The translations under genes and the position numbers were made by a program. This document shows positions 1 through 7,203 of a stretch of 37,953 nt of DNA, piece by piece. Under the pieces are notes generated by a model, which was not told the DNA's origin, made no database searches, and saw only the letters and a list, made by a program, of their open reading frames with translations. This DNA is from Vreelandella subglaciescola (GTDB lineage: Bacteria; Pseudomonadota; Gammaproteobacteria; Pseudomonadales; Halomonadaceae), in contig JAKDRW010000017.1 in the NCBI GenBank assembly GCA_030454225.1, forward strand, positions 1 through 37,953, given 5' to 3'. The first letter of the stretch is position 1, and every line of letters begins with the position of its first letter.

Positions 1-2
1 CT

Positions 3-116
3 GGTGGCGATGGCTCTGGTGGCGACGGCTCTGGTGGCGACGGCTCTGGTGGCGATGGAGACGGGTCGGGTAGCAACGGTGGTGGATCGGGTGGCAACGG
101 TGGTGGATCGGGTGGT
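3..116 (+). repeat. Tandem repeats coding for Gly-rich blocks
   Basis: Four copies of a 15-bp unit (GGTGGCGAYGGCTCT) lie at 3-17, 18-32, 33-47 and 48-62; the last copy has diverged. Two 21-bp copies follow at 75-95 and 96-116, differing only at the final base. All keep the Gly-rich reading frame, because 15 and 21 are multiples of three. Copy number could change by slippage without a frameshift. More copies may lie before the window start. Confidence 0.85.
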
Positions 117-158
117 ACCGGCACGACCGGAACGACCGGTACCACGGGTACCTTCTAA
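3..158 (+). CDS. yjbE: YjbE-like Gly-rich secreted protein, C-terminal part (5' end outside window)
   Basis: Only the last 51 codons are present; the reading frame is open from base 3 to the TAA at 156-158. The visible part is very rich in Gly, with Asp, Ser, Asn and Thr. It has GGDGS repeats, then GGGSGGN blocks, and ends in a Gly/Thr tail (GTTGTTGTTGTF). E. coli YjbE is a small secreted protein with a Gly-rich then Thr-rich C-terminus, and is the first gene of the yjbEFGH exopolysaccharide operon. Homologs of yjbF, yjbG and yjbH follow here, so the assignment rests on composition plus context. The GGDG repeats also resemble RTX calcium-binding repeats, and without the N-terminus that alternative cannot be excluded. 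A frame shifted by one base is also open through this stretch, but it encodes a low-complexity Ala/Val/Arg shadow. Confidence 0.65.
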   Translation, partial: GGDGSGGDGSGGDGSGGDGDGSGSNGGGSGGNGGGSGGTGTTGTTGTTGTF

Positions 159-206
159 GCGGGACACTAGAATGCCGCGAGTTACGATAAATGGTCTGCA
201 AATTGA

Positions 207-229
207 AGCCGCCTCAGGGCGGCTCTTTC
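207..229 (+). promoter_or_regulatory. Hairpin between yjbE and yjbF (attenuator or RBS-masking)
   Basis: A perfect 7-bp stem (AGCCGCC / GGCGGCT) with a TCAG loop is followed by CTTTC. It lies 49 bases after the yjbE stop. The T-run is short, so it would be a weak terminator at best. The right arm also contains the AGGGCGG that would serve as ribosome binding site for the GTG start at 232. The hairpin could therefore lower yjbF translation relative to yjbE. The stem is seen directly; its role is inferred. Confidence 0.5.
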
Positions 230-231
230 GT

Positions 232-894
232 GTGCCAGAGCGGTTCGCGCCGCTGCCGGTTTTGGCCGCCGGCCTGCTGATGCTCTTGTTGCTGGGGGGG
301 TGCGTTAACGGCAGCGCTTCGTCCACGGTCGCTGTGTTCACCGACGTCTTTGCGCCGTCGAACGACCAAGCCGAACGCGCCGCAGAGATCTCTTTTGCGA
401 GCCTATCCATCGACACGGGTGAGCGCACCGGGCTGGCGGTGCTGGGGGCTATAAGCGGCCCCGATACCTTCTGGCCGACGGGCCACCACGGGCTGGTCTC
501 GCTGCGCCACGATGGGTTGCAGGCCACGGCGGGACTGAATGAAGACCTGCTGGATACCCGCTATCAGCACGGCGGGCAAGAGGCGCTGCCACCCTGGCAG
601 CAGCAGACCCCCGGTTCTTTTGTCCTTACCCGCACTTGGCAGGATGCCGAAGGGTTAATGCACAGCCTGCGCGCGGATGGCCAGTTAACCTGCGGCCCTG
701 CGGAGCAGCGCGAGCTGCCGTTGGCCACCCTGGCGTTGGAGCCCTGTGCGCTGACCCTTGATTGGCAGGACGGCAGTACTACTCGGGGTACTCTGTGGCG
801 CGCCCCGGATAGCTTTCATCTCTGGGCGGGCGAAGAGCAAGCCTGGCCCGGCGGGCCGGAAATTCGCTGGGAGGTCGCGCGGCAGTGGTGGTAA
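232..894 (+). CDS. yjbF: YjbF/GfcB-family outer-membrane lipoprotein
   Basis: This is the second gene of the exopolysaccharide secretion operon. YjbF/GfcB proteins are lipoproteins needed for export of capsule-like polysaccharide, although their biochemical role is not known. From the GTG at 232 the protein has a short N-region, a Leu-rich hydrophobic core and a lipobox (LLGGC), a classic lipoprotein signal peptide. The mature part is about 200 residues with no catalytic motif I recognise. An in-frame ATG at 172 would add 20 polar residues before the signal peptide, which is unusual for a lipoprotein; I prefer 232, where AGGGCGG sits about 9 bases upstream. The open frame extends back to base 4, but only through the Gly-rich repeats read in the wrong frame. 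The stop is 2 bases before the ATG of yjbG. Confidence 0.72.
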   Translation: MPERFAPLPVLAAGLLMLLLLGGCVNGSASSTVAVFTDVFAPSNDQAERAAEISFASLSIDTGERTGLAVLGAISGPDTFWPTGHHGLVSLRHDGLQATAGLNEDLLDTRYQHGGQEALPPWQQQTPGSFVLTRTWQDAEGLMHSLRADGQLTCGPAEQRELPLATLALEPCALTLDWQDGSTTRGTLWRAPDSFHLWAGEEQAWPGGPEIRWEVARQWW

Positions 895-896
895 AA

Positions 897-1652
897 ATGA
901 CAGCAGCCAAAACAGCGCTTAAAACCCTGGCAATGGTGGCATGCTTTATAGCACCGCTGGCTGCCCTGGGTCAGGCGGACTCTGCGAAACTCTCGGACGG
1001 CTGGCTTGACAGCCTGTCTCCTGCCTCGGCGGTGGCTTGGAGCCATGCCTTTGCGCTGCGCGAGAGCACCGCGTCGACACTGGAGGATAAGCGTCGCCGT
1101 CTGGTGGCCGAGCTGGAAACGTTGATCACGAGTGCGCGCCTTGGCAAAAGCGAGGCGCGCGCTGCTGGCCTGGCTGCTTGGCGACAACAGCTGGCCGAAA
1201 GTAATAGTCTGCCGGCAAGAACGCCGGGGCGCTTTGATCTGCCCTGGCTGGGCGCGAACCCGCGCCAGGACCTGCCGCTGGCCAAAATCGCGCAGTGGGG
1301 CAGCTGCAAGCCGCCGGGCTGGGTGGAAATGTGGCACCTGGGTGGGGTAACTCGAGTGCCTTGGCACGAGGGTATGACGCTTGACGGAGCGCTCGAACGT
1401 CTCGCCAGGGACGGCGACGGCGATGCTAGCGTTGATTATGCTTGGCTGATCACGCCGACGGGCAAACGCCACCGCCGCGGCATTGCCGCATGGAACGCCG
1501 AGCCCACGCCGCTAACCGCCGGTAGCCGAGTCATGCTGGAACTGCCTTCCCGGTCTCTGGCAGCGGGCGTGCTGGTTAACGAACGTTTGCCCGCCTACCT
1601 GGCTACAAGGCTCCCCGGTGACAACTGCACGACATGGAGCAAGGATACGTGA
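897..1652 (+). CDS. yjbG: YjbG/GfcC-family periplasmic polysaccharide protein
   Basis: This 251-residue protein has a signal peptide: a Lys-containing start, a hydrophobic stretch (TLAMVACFIAPLAALG) and a likely cleavage site near residue 25. Its length matches GfcC/YjbG, periplasmic proteins with ubiquitin-like (beta-grasp) folds from group 4 capsule or yjb operons. The region around residues 155-230 fits that type (VTRVPWHEGMTL, then TAGSRVMLELP and a C-terminal LVNERLP segment). I chose the ATG at 897; in-frame GTG codons at 885 and 888 are possible but would overlap yjbF. The 3' end overlaps yjbH by 4 bases if yjbH starts at 1649. The role in polysaccharide export is known for the family only in outline. 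Confidence 0.7.
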   Translation: MTAAKTALKTLAMVACFIAPLAALGQADSAKLSDGWLDSLSPASAVAWSHAFALRESTASTLEDKRRRLVAELETLITSARLGKSEARAAGLAAWRQQLAESNSLPARTPGRFDLPWLGANPRQDLPLAKIAQWGSCKPPGWVEMWHLGGVTRVPWHEGMTLDGALERLARDGDGDASVDYAWLITPTGKRHRRGIAAWNAEPTPLTAGSRVMLELPSRSLAAGVLVNERLPAYLATRLPGDNCTTWSKDT

Positions 1653-3820
1653 CACGCGATACGCCGCGGGCATTAGCCGGCAAGGGACGAAGTGCAAGAG
1701 GGCTGCTGCAAGTGGCTTGTTTGCCGTTATGGTTGGCAAGCGCCGACGGGATGGCAGGCAGCCTGTTGGGTGGCCAGGGTGAAAGCGGAGAGAGCCACTT
1801 GGGCAAGGGGCAAAGCGACTTCGGCGGCATTGGCCTGATGCAGACCCCCACCGCGCGCATGGCGCCGCTGGGTAGCATGCTGGTGGGCTGGAGCCGTACC
1901 GCGCCTTACCGCCGTTATAACGTGTTTTTCCAGCCCACCGAGTGGTTGGAAGGGGGCTTTCGCTACTCGGAGGTGGAAGACCGGCTTTACGGCGAGGCCA
2001 TCGCCGGCGACCGTAAGCTGCTCGACAAGGGCTTAGACATGAAGCTGCGCCTGCTCGAGGAGTCGCGCTACGCGCCGCAGCTGGCGTTGGGTCTGCGCGA
2101 CCTGGGCGGTACAACGCTGTTTGGCGCTGAGTACCTGGTCGCCAGTAAGCGCTGGCACGATTTCGACTTTACCCTGGGGCTGGGCTGGGGCTACCTGGGT
2201 CATGCCGATGATGCCGGCTCGCCGCTGGGTTGGGCGGACGACCGCTTCAAACATCGCCCGGATGATAGCGGCGGCGACCAGGGCGGCGAGTTTGCCGTGG
2301 ATGCGCTGTTTCGCGGGCCGGTGGCGGCGTTCGGCGGCGTGGAATATCAGACGCCGTGGAATCCGCTGGTCATGCAGCTGGAGTACGAGGGCAATGACTA
2401 TAGCGATGAACCCGCTGGAGCGGATCTTGAGCAGGATAGCCGTTTTAACGTCGGCGCACGGGTAGCGCTGACCGAGGGGCTGTCGCTGCGCGGCGGCTGG
2501 CAGCGCGGCAATACGGCGATGATGGGGGTTGATTACCGGCTTGACCTGGCCGGCCTCAGCCAGGTCAAGCGCGACCCGCCGCCGGTTGACATTGATGCTG
2601 GGCCGCGCCAAAACTGGCAGGCGGTCAGCAACGCGCTAGCAAGCAATGCGGGTATCGCCGTGAGCCGCATCAGCCGCGATGGGAACGACCTGACCGTCAG
2701 TGGCGAGCCTACCACCTACCCGTCGCTGCTAGAGAGCGAAGAGCGCGCCGGGCGTATTCTCCACGCTCAGGCGGACGACGACGTGGAGCGCTTTCGTTTC
2801 CGCTGGGAAAGCCTCGGCTTGACGCTGCGTGAAGACGTGCATGATCGCGCTTCGCTGGCGGCGGCGGCGCGCTCTAAGGAAAGCGAGAGCGACCACCGCT
2901 ATGGGATCTACGCCCATGCCGACTTCGGTGATTCCGAGCGCAAGAACTCGCGCGGCAAGACGCTCTACCAGAACCGCTTTCAAGGGGCTAGTTGGAACCT
3001 GGCGCCGCGGCTCGATCAGAACCTCGGCGGGCCGGACGGCTACCTGTTCCGCCTGATGGCTGTGCTGAACGGCGAGTACCGCACCGACCCCAACGGCTGG
3101 TTCTCGGGTGCGCTTGGCTGGACTGTCTGGGATAACTTCGACGATTACGATTATATCTCAGACTCTGAATTGCCGCGGGTGCGCACCTATATTGGCGACT
3201 ATTTATCCGAGTCCAGCCTGGGCATCGAAAATCTGCAGTATACCCGTACCGCTCAGCCCGGCGATAACTGGTACGCCATGGGCTATGGCGGGCTGCTGGA
3301 GATGATGTACGCCGGCGTCGGCGGCGAACTATTATACCGGCCTTTCAACCGCGGCTGGGCAATGGGCATGGATCTCAACTGGGTGCGTCAGCGGGAGTTC
3401 AAGCAGGGCTTTGGTCTGCGCGACTACGATACCTGGACCGGCCACTTAAGCGCCTACGTCGATACCGGGGTCGAGGATGTTCTCGCCAAGGTTAGCGTTG
3501 GGCGGTATTTAGCCGGTGACTATGGCACCACCCTGGATCTCTCGCGCGAGTTTGACTCGGGCGTGCGTATCGGCGCCTGGGGCACTTGGACGGACGCCGG
3601 CGACGACTACGGCGAGGGCAGCTTCGATAAGGGGCTTTATCTATCGATTCCCTTCAACGCGATGTTTACCCGCTCGACTCGCTCGAGGGCCAATATTGGC
3701 TGGCAGCCGTTGACCCGCGATGGCGGCGCTAAACTCGGCCGCCGTGCGAGTCTCTACGACCTTACTGAAGAGCGTAATCTGGGAACGTACTGGGACGACT
3801 ATTCGGGCAGCTGGGACTAA
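1649..3820 (+). CDS. yjbH: YjbH-family outer-membrane exopolysaccharide protein
   Basis: This large protein (723 residues) belongs to the YjbH/GfcD family, predicted outer-membrane beta-barrel proteins of exopolysaccharide operons. It has a basic N-terminus and hydrophobic segment (about residues 18-33), a YjbH-typical N-terminal block (GGIGLMQTPTARM, then FFQPTEWLEGGFRYSEVEDRLYG), and many alternating aromatic and Gly segments typical of strands. The C-terminus has the conserved LGRRASLYDLTEERNLGTYWDDY-type ending. The GTG at 1649 overlaps the yjbG stop as GTGA and has GGAG and AAGGA just upstream, suggesting translational coupling. An in-frame ATG at 1634 lacks a ribosome binding site. A strong terminator follows. 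The protein probably acts in polysaccharide passage or modification at the outer membrane. Confidence 0.82.
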   Translation: MTRDTPRALAGKGRSARGLLQVACLPLWLASADGMAGSLLGGQGESGESHLGKGQSDFGGIGLMQTPTARMAPLGSMLVGWSRTAPYRRYNVFFQPTEWLEGGFRYSEVEDRLYGEAIAGDRKLLDKGLDMKLRLLEESRYAPQLALGLRDLGGTTLFGAEYLVASKRWHDFDFTLGLGWGYLGHADDAGSPLGWADDRFKHRPDDSGGDQGGEFAVDALFRGPVAAFGGVEYQTPWNPLVMQLEYEGNDYSDEPAGADLEQDSRFNVGARVALTEGLSLRGGWQRGNTAMMGVDYRLDLAGLSQVKRDPPPVDIDAGPRQNWQAVSNALASNAGIAVSRISRDGNDLTVSGEPTTYPSLLESEERAGRILHAQADDDVERFRFRWESLGLTLREDVHDRASLAAAARSKESESDHRYGIYAHADFGDSERKNSRGKTLYQNRFQGASWNLAPRLDQNLGGPDGYLFRLMAVLNGEYRTDPNGWFSGALGWTVWDNFDDYDYISDSELPRVRTYIGDYLSESSLGIENLQYTRTAQPGDNWYAMGYGGLLEMMYAGVGGELLYRPFNRGWAMGMDLNWVRQREFKQGFGLRDYDTWTGHLSAYVDTGVEDVLAKVSVGRYLAGDYGTTLDLSREFDSGVRIGAWGTWTDAGDDYGEGSFDKGLYLSIPFNAMFTRSTRSRANIGWQPLTRDGGAKLGRRASLYDLTEERNLGTYWDDYSGSWD

Positions 3821-3896
3821 CGCATGGATCCGCGCATCACCGATAGCCTCTATGCCACCTGCTATGCACGCTACTCCGAGATTGATGCCAAATTCA

Positions 3897-3943
3897 AAAG
3901 CAGCGCCTACTGCTATAAATGGCAGTAGGCGCTGCTTTTTTTA
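3897..3943 (+). terminator. Rho-independent terminator of the yjb operon
   Basis: A long perfect stem (AAGCAGCGCCTACTGC with its complement GCAGTAGGCGCTGCTT) around a TATAAAT-containing loop is followed by a T-run at 3936-3942. It ends the yjbEFGH transcript 76 bases after the yjbH stop. Confidence 0.92.
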
Positions 3944-4003
3944 TAGTCTCTGTGATACCTTTGCCGCACTATTTTTGCCGTTATGTCCGAAACGGGGTGC
4001 CCC

Positions 4004-5080
4004 ATGGCGTATAAACGCTTTGCCTTTGTTATCGCCGATTTGTACGGCGGCGGAGCGCAAAAAGTACTCTTGAATACCGCCGAAGGCCTGCGTCAAAGAG
4101 GGCATACGGTGCGCGTGTTTATGCTGCGCGACGTCATCGAGCACGAGCTGCCGGCGGGGCTTGATATTGTCAATTTGGCGTTGATCAATAAGGTGACCAA
4201 AGCCGTTTCCAATGTGGCGCTGGAAAAATACCAGGCGCAGAGGATCCGTAAGGCACTCGAGGCGTATGGGCCCGATAGCATTATTTCCTGCTCGTGCGAC
4301 AAAATCACGCGTCACATCAAACACCCCAGGCTGTATTTCTGGATACACGCCAACAGCATCGCCGGGCTGCCACCCGAGGCACCCGAGGCCAGAAAAAAGA
4401 TAAAAAAGCTGCAGCGCTTCTATCACGCCCGTCACCTGATCACCGTCTCTCAGGGTATCAAGGCATCGTTACATGACCTTGCCGGACTTCTGCCGGACAG
4501 GATGCGGGTCATTTATAATCCTTTCGATCAGGACGCTATCAGGCTGGCGGCGAGCGAAGAAAAAGCGCTGCCTCATGCGCCACGCAGCTATTTTCTTCAC
4601 GTGGGTACCTTCGAGCCAAGAAAGCGCCACGACCGATTGCTGAAAGCCTATGCGGCAAGCCATGCCAGCTCACCGCTGGTGATATTGGGTAAGGGCAAAG
4701 CCAATGAAAAACAGGCGATTCAGCAACAGATCGATGAGCTGGGGCTATCAGAAAGCGTGACGATGCTGGACTACCAGAGCAATCCTTATCCGCTAATTGC
4801 CAATGCTAAAGCGCTTGTTCTGACATCCGATAGAGAAGGCCTGCCTACCGTGCTGATTGAAGCGCTATTGCTGCACACGCCGGTGATCAGCGTCGACTGC
4901 CCCAGCGGTCCGCGTGAGATACTCACCCAGGAATTTGCCGAGTTTCTTGTCGCCCCCGACGACGCAGCCGGGCTAGCCGAGGCGATTGCACGAATGGATC
5001 GTGATCCCGTTGTCGTTGAGCCTCGTCATTATCAGCCGTTTCTCAAGGAAACCGTGCTGCCGCAGTTCGAAGCGCTGTAG
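4004..5080 (+). CDS. GT4-family glycosyltransferase, LPS core
   Basis: This retaining glycosyltransferase of family GT4 (GT-B fold, 358 residues) probably adds a core sugar to lipid A-core at the cytoplasmic face. The N-terminal domain has the acceptor-side glycine loop (ADLYGGGAQK, about residues 11-20). The C-terminal domain has LHVGTFEPRKRHDRLL, and the EX7E nucleotide-sugar signature in REGLPTVLIEALL followed by SVDCPSGPREIL. The same DCPSGPREIL motif occurs in the GT4 at 7193-8296, and a close variant in the one at 8319-9485, which suggests related enzymes. The ATG at 4004 has a purine-rich ACGGGG upstream; an in-frame ATG at 3983 would add 7 residues. A kinase gene follows closely, probably in the same operon. 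Donor and acceptor sugars cannot be read from sequence. Confidence 0.83.
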   Translation: MAYKRFAFVIADLYGGGAQKVLLNTAEGLRQRGHTVRVFMLRDVIEHELPAGLDIVNLALINKVTKAVSNVALEKYQAQRIRKALEAYGPDSIISCSCDKITRHIKHPRLYFWIHANSIAGLPPEAPEARKKIKKLQRFYHARHLITVSQGIKASLHDLAGLLPDRMRVIYNPFDQDAIRLAASEEKALPHAPRSYFLHVGTFEPRKRHDRLLKAYAASHASSPLVILGKGKANEKQAIQQQIDELGLSESVTMLDYQSNPYPLIANAKALVLTSDREGLPTVLIEALLLHTPVISVDCPSGPREILTQEFAEFLVAPDDAAGLAEAIARMDRDPVVVEPRHYQPFLKETVLPQFEAL

Positions 5081-5092
5081 GACATGCTGCCG

Positions 5093-5842
5093 ATGACGCT
5101 GCTGAATCTACCCTTCGATGGCCAGCCACACCGCTATCTGGTGTTTCACCCAAAGCGCCTGCCCGATACGCTGACGTTTGCCAGCAACGCGACTACCCAA
5201 ACGTTCGAGTCGATGGCTAGCAGCCGTTTCTTTCTCTCCCAGAACGGCAGCCTTCTGGCCAAGGTGGTGCCGGATAAGTTTGATCGGCGGCAAACGCCGG
5301 GGAAGTGGCTGCTGCGCGACTATGTGGAAAAACGCTGGCTGGGGCAATCTGATGCCCGCAAGGAGTTTCGTTGCGCGCGTATTCTGCAGCGGATCGGCTT
5401 GCAGACGCCGTTCTATTACGGCTGGGGCGTCTCGCTCGACCCCGCCAATAGCAACGCCTCGCTGTTGCTGATGGAGCGCATCACCGATGCCCGCCTGGGC
5501 GGGGATGCCTTCAAGGCGATGGACGAGCCGGCCCGGCTACACTTTATTGACCGGCTGTGCGCTGAGGTCGCAAGTATTGCACGTCACGGCTATGCGGTGC
5601 GCGACCTGCACCATAATAACCTTATGCTCCGCGAGTACGTGGGCCAGGGCGTTAATGAACGCGCGGGTGAAAGCAGTACGTTGATTTGGCTTGATACGCA
5701 CCTGCGGCGTCTGCCGCGTAGCCCCAAGGCCCGCGAAAGGGCGCTGCAGCGCTCGCTGACGGCGGAAAAGCTCGGTGGCGAAGCGTATCGCCAGCGTGCT
5801 GAGCAGCGTCTGGGTGAGTTACTCGTGTCGTTCGGCGGGTAA
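5093..5842 (+). CDS. LPS core heptose/Kdo kinase-like protein (WaaP/InaA-type fold)
   Basis: This is a 249-residue protein-kinase-like enzyme of the LPS kinase group (WaaP, WaaY, KdkA, InaA). Visible elements are a VAIK-like Lys region (LLAKVVPDKF), the catalytic loop HGYAVRDLHHNN with its Asp and Asn, and a later WLDTHLRRLP that sits where the metal-binding DLHR-type motif is found in WaaP. It probably phosphorylates a core heptose or another core sugar, adding negative charge that strengthens the outer membrane. The start at 5093 (ATG) has AGGA 10 bases upstream; the ATG at 5084 is too close to that site. It lies between a glycosyltransferase and a PIG-L deacetylase, on the same strand with short gaps. 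It differs from the KdkA-like kinase at 13980-14693, so two kinases are present. The exact sugar is unknown. Confidence 0.7.
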   Translation: MTLLNLPFDGQPHRYLVFHPKRLPDTLTFASNATTQTFESMASSRFFLSQNGSLLAKVVPDKFDRRQTPGKWLLRDYVEKRWLGQSDARKEFRCARILQRIGLQTPFYYGWGVSLDPANSNASLLLMERITDARLGGDAFKAMDEPARLHFIDRLCAEVASIARHGYAVRDLHHNNLMLREYVGQGVNERAGESSTLIWLDTHLRRLPRSPKARERALQRSLTAEKLGGEAYRQRAEQRLGELLVSFGG

Positions 5843-5874
5843 ATCCGGCCCCATTCCCTGTCAGGAAAAACACT

Positions 5875-7203
5875 ATGCCCCAACGTACTGATCACCGCTA
5901 TCCGCTGGCACCGGCGCTAACGCTTGCGGTGAGCCTCGATACCAGGGGTGGGTTTGTCTGCCAGGACGCGCTACCCGAGGGCACTTGCGTCGCCGATATG
6001 ACCTGGATGCTGGCAGTCGACTACCGCGCCAGCGGGCGCTGGGCGCTGCCCGGCGTGACCACCTGGCAAGGCGAGCGCGAGTGCTTCACCCAATACCTGG
6101 AGCCCAACGAAGCCGGTGCCCGGCTGATCAACCTCACCGGTATTACCCGGCTCGATAACATCTGTCTGGTAGCCAAGCGCTGCCGGCTGGCGCCGCGCGC
6201 GACCCTGCTGGGGTTTATGCCCCCCGCGTTAAGTGACGAACCGCTGCTGATTCTCGCCCCGCACCCCGACGACGCCGAACTGGCCGCTTACGGCCTTTAT
6301 CAACGGCATGCGCAGGACAGCTGGATCGTGACCCTGACCGCCGGCGAGCGTCAGAAGCGTCTCGATCAGCAATACCTGCCCGGCCTGGACGGCGATGCGG
6401 CCAGCGCCAGCCGCCGCAAAGGCGAAATACGCGCCTGGAACAGCGCGACCACGCCGCAGCTGGCCGGCGTAACGGCCGACCGGTTGATCATGCTTGGCTA
6501 CTTCAATGATACCTTGACTACGCTTTTGGCCGAGCCCGATCAAGACGTGCCCAGTATCGAGGCGCCCGACCTGACGCCGGCGCTATTCCGGCGCTGGAAT
6601 ACCCGGGCATTGCCTACCGATTCGCCCCGCGATTCACTTTGTGGTCAACCGCTTGAGGAGGGGCCACGCAACCGCGGCGCTGACCTGCTGGAAGATCTCA
6701 TCGGCTTGATCGAGCATATCCGCCCGGGTGTTGTAGTTGTTACCCACCCCGAAATAGACCCGCACCCCGATCATCGCGCCACGGCCCGAGCATTGGCGCT
6801 GGCGTTGGCGCAAACGCAGCATCAGCCGCGCGAGGTGCTGCTATATGCCAACCACCTCAAGGGCGTGCGCGGGTTTCCGCGCGGCCCCGCCCACGCGGCC
6901 GCCGGCGTTTGGCCGCTCGACCAGCAGGACTCGGGCTTTGGGCCATGGCGGCTTTACAGTGAAACGCTGGACGACGAAACGATTCGTCAGAAAGCCGTCG
7001 CGCTGCACAGCATGCACGACCTGCACGTCCGCGTGAATCTGGATAAACGCCTAAAACGCGGGATTGCCAGGCGCCTTGGCGGCCTGCCGGCAGATGCTTG
7101 GAAAGATTACGGGCCGCACGATTATTTTCAGACACACCTCAAGGCGCACGAGGTGTTTGCCGTGATCGACACGGCCATGTTTGTGGCGCGGTTTAGCGCT
7201 TAG
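5875..7203 (+). CDS. PIG-L family deacetylase, long form
   Basis: This 442-residue protein carries the PIG-L/LmbE zinc deacetylase signature. The first motif, APHPDDAE, is at residues 128-135 and the second, HPEIDPHPDH, at 291-300; His and Asp residues of both would bind zinc. Family members remove N-acetyl groups from GlcNAc-type sugars. The context of core glycosyltransferases suggests deacetylation of an amino sugar in the LPS core. The first 120 residues before the catalytic domain are an N-terminal region that I do not recognise. The middle (about 215-270) contains an insertion between the two motifs. It is cotranscribed with the upstream kinase (32-base gap). Its 3' end overlaps the convergent glycosyltransferase by 11 bases. 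Confidence 0.85.
   Translation: MPQRTDHRYPLAPALTLAVSLDTRGGFVCQDALPEGTCVADMTWMLAVDYRASGRWALPGVTTWQGERECFTQYLEPNEAGARLINLTGITRLDNICLVAKRCRLAPRATLLGFMPPALSDEPLLILAPHPDDAELAAYGLYQRHAQDSWIVTLTAGERQKRLDQQYLPGLDGDAASASRRKGEIRAWNSATTPQLAGVTADRLIMLGYFNDTLTTLLAEPDQDVPSIEAPDLTPALFRRWNTRALPTDSPRDSLCGQPLEEGPRNRGADLLEDLIGLIEHIRPGVVVVTHPEIDPHPDHRATARALALALAQTQHQPREVLLYANHLKGVRGFPRGPAHAAAGVWPLDQQDSGFGPWRLYSETLDDETIRQKAVALHSMHDLHVRVNLDKRLKRGIARRLGGLPADAWKDYGPHDYFQTHLKAHEVFAVIDTAMFVARFSA

Noticed and set aside
4-231. N-terminal extension of yjbF through the Gly-rich repeats (Ala/Val/Arg-rich)
   Set aside because: It is the +1 shadow of repeats in the YjbE-like frame, has no ribosome binding site, and would put a signal peptide in the middle of a protein.
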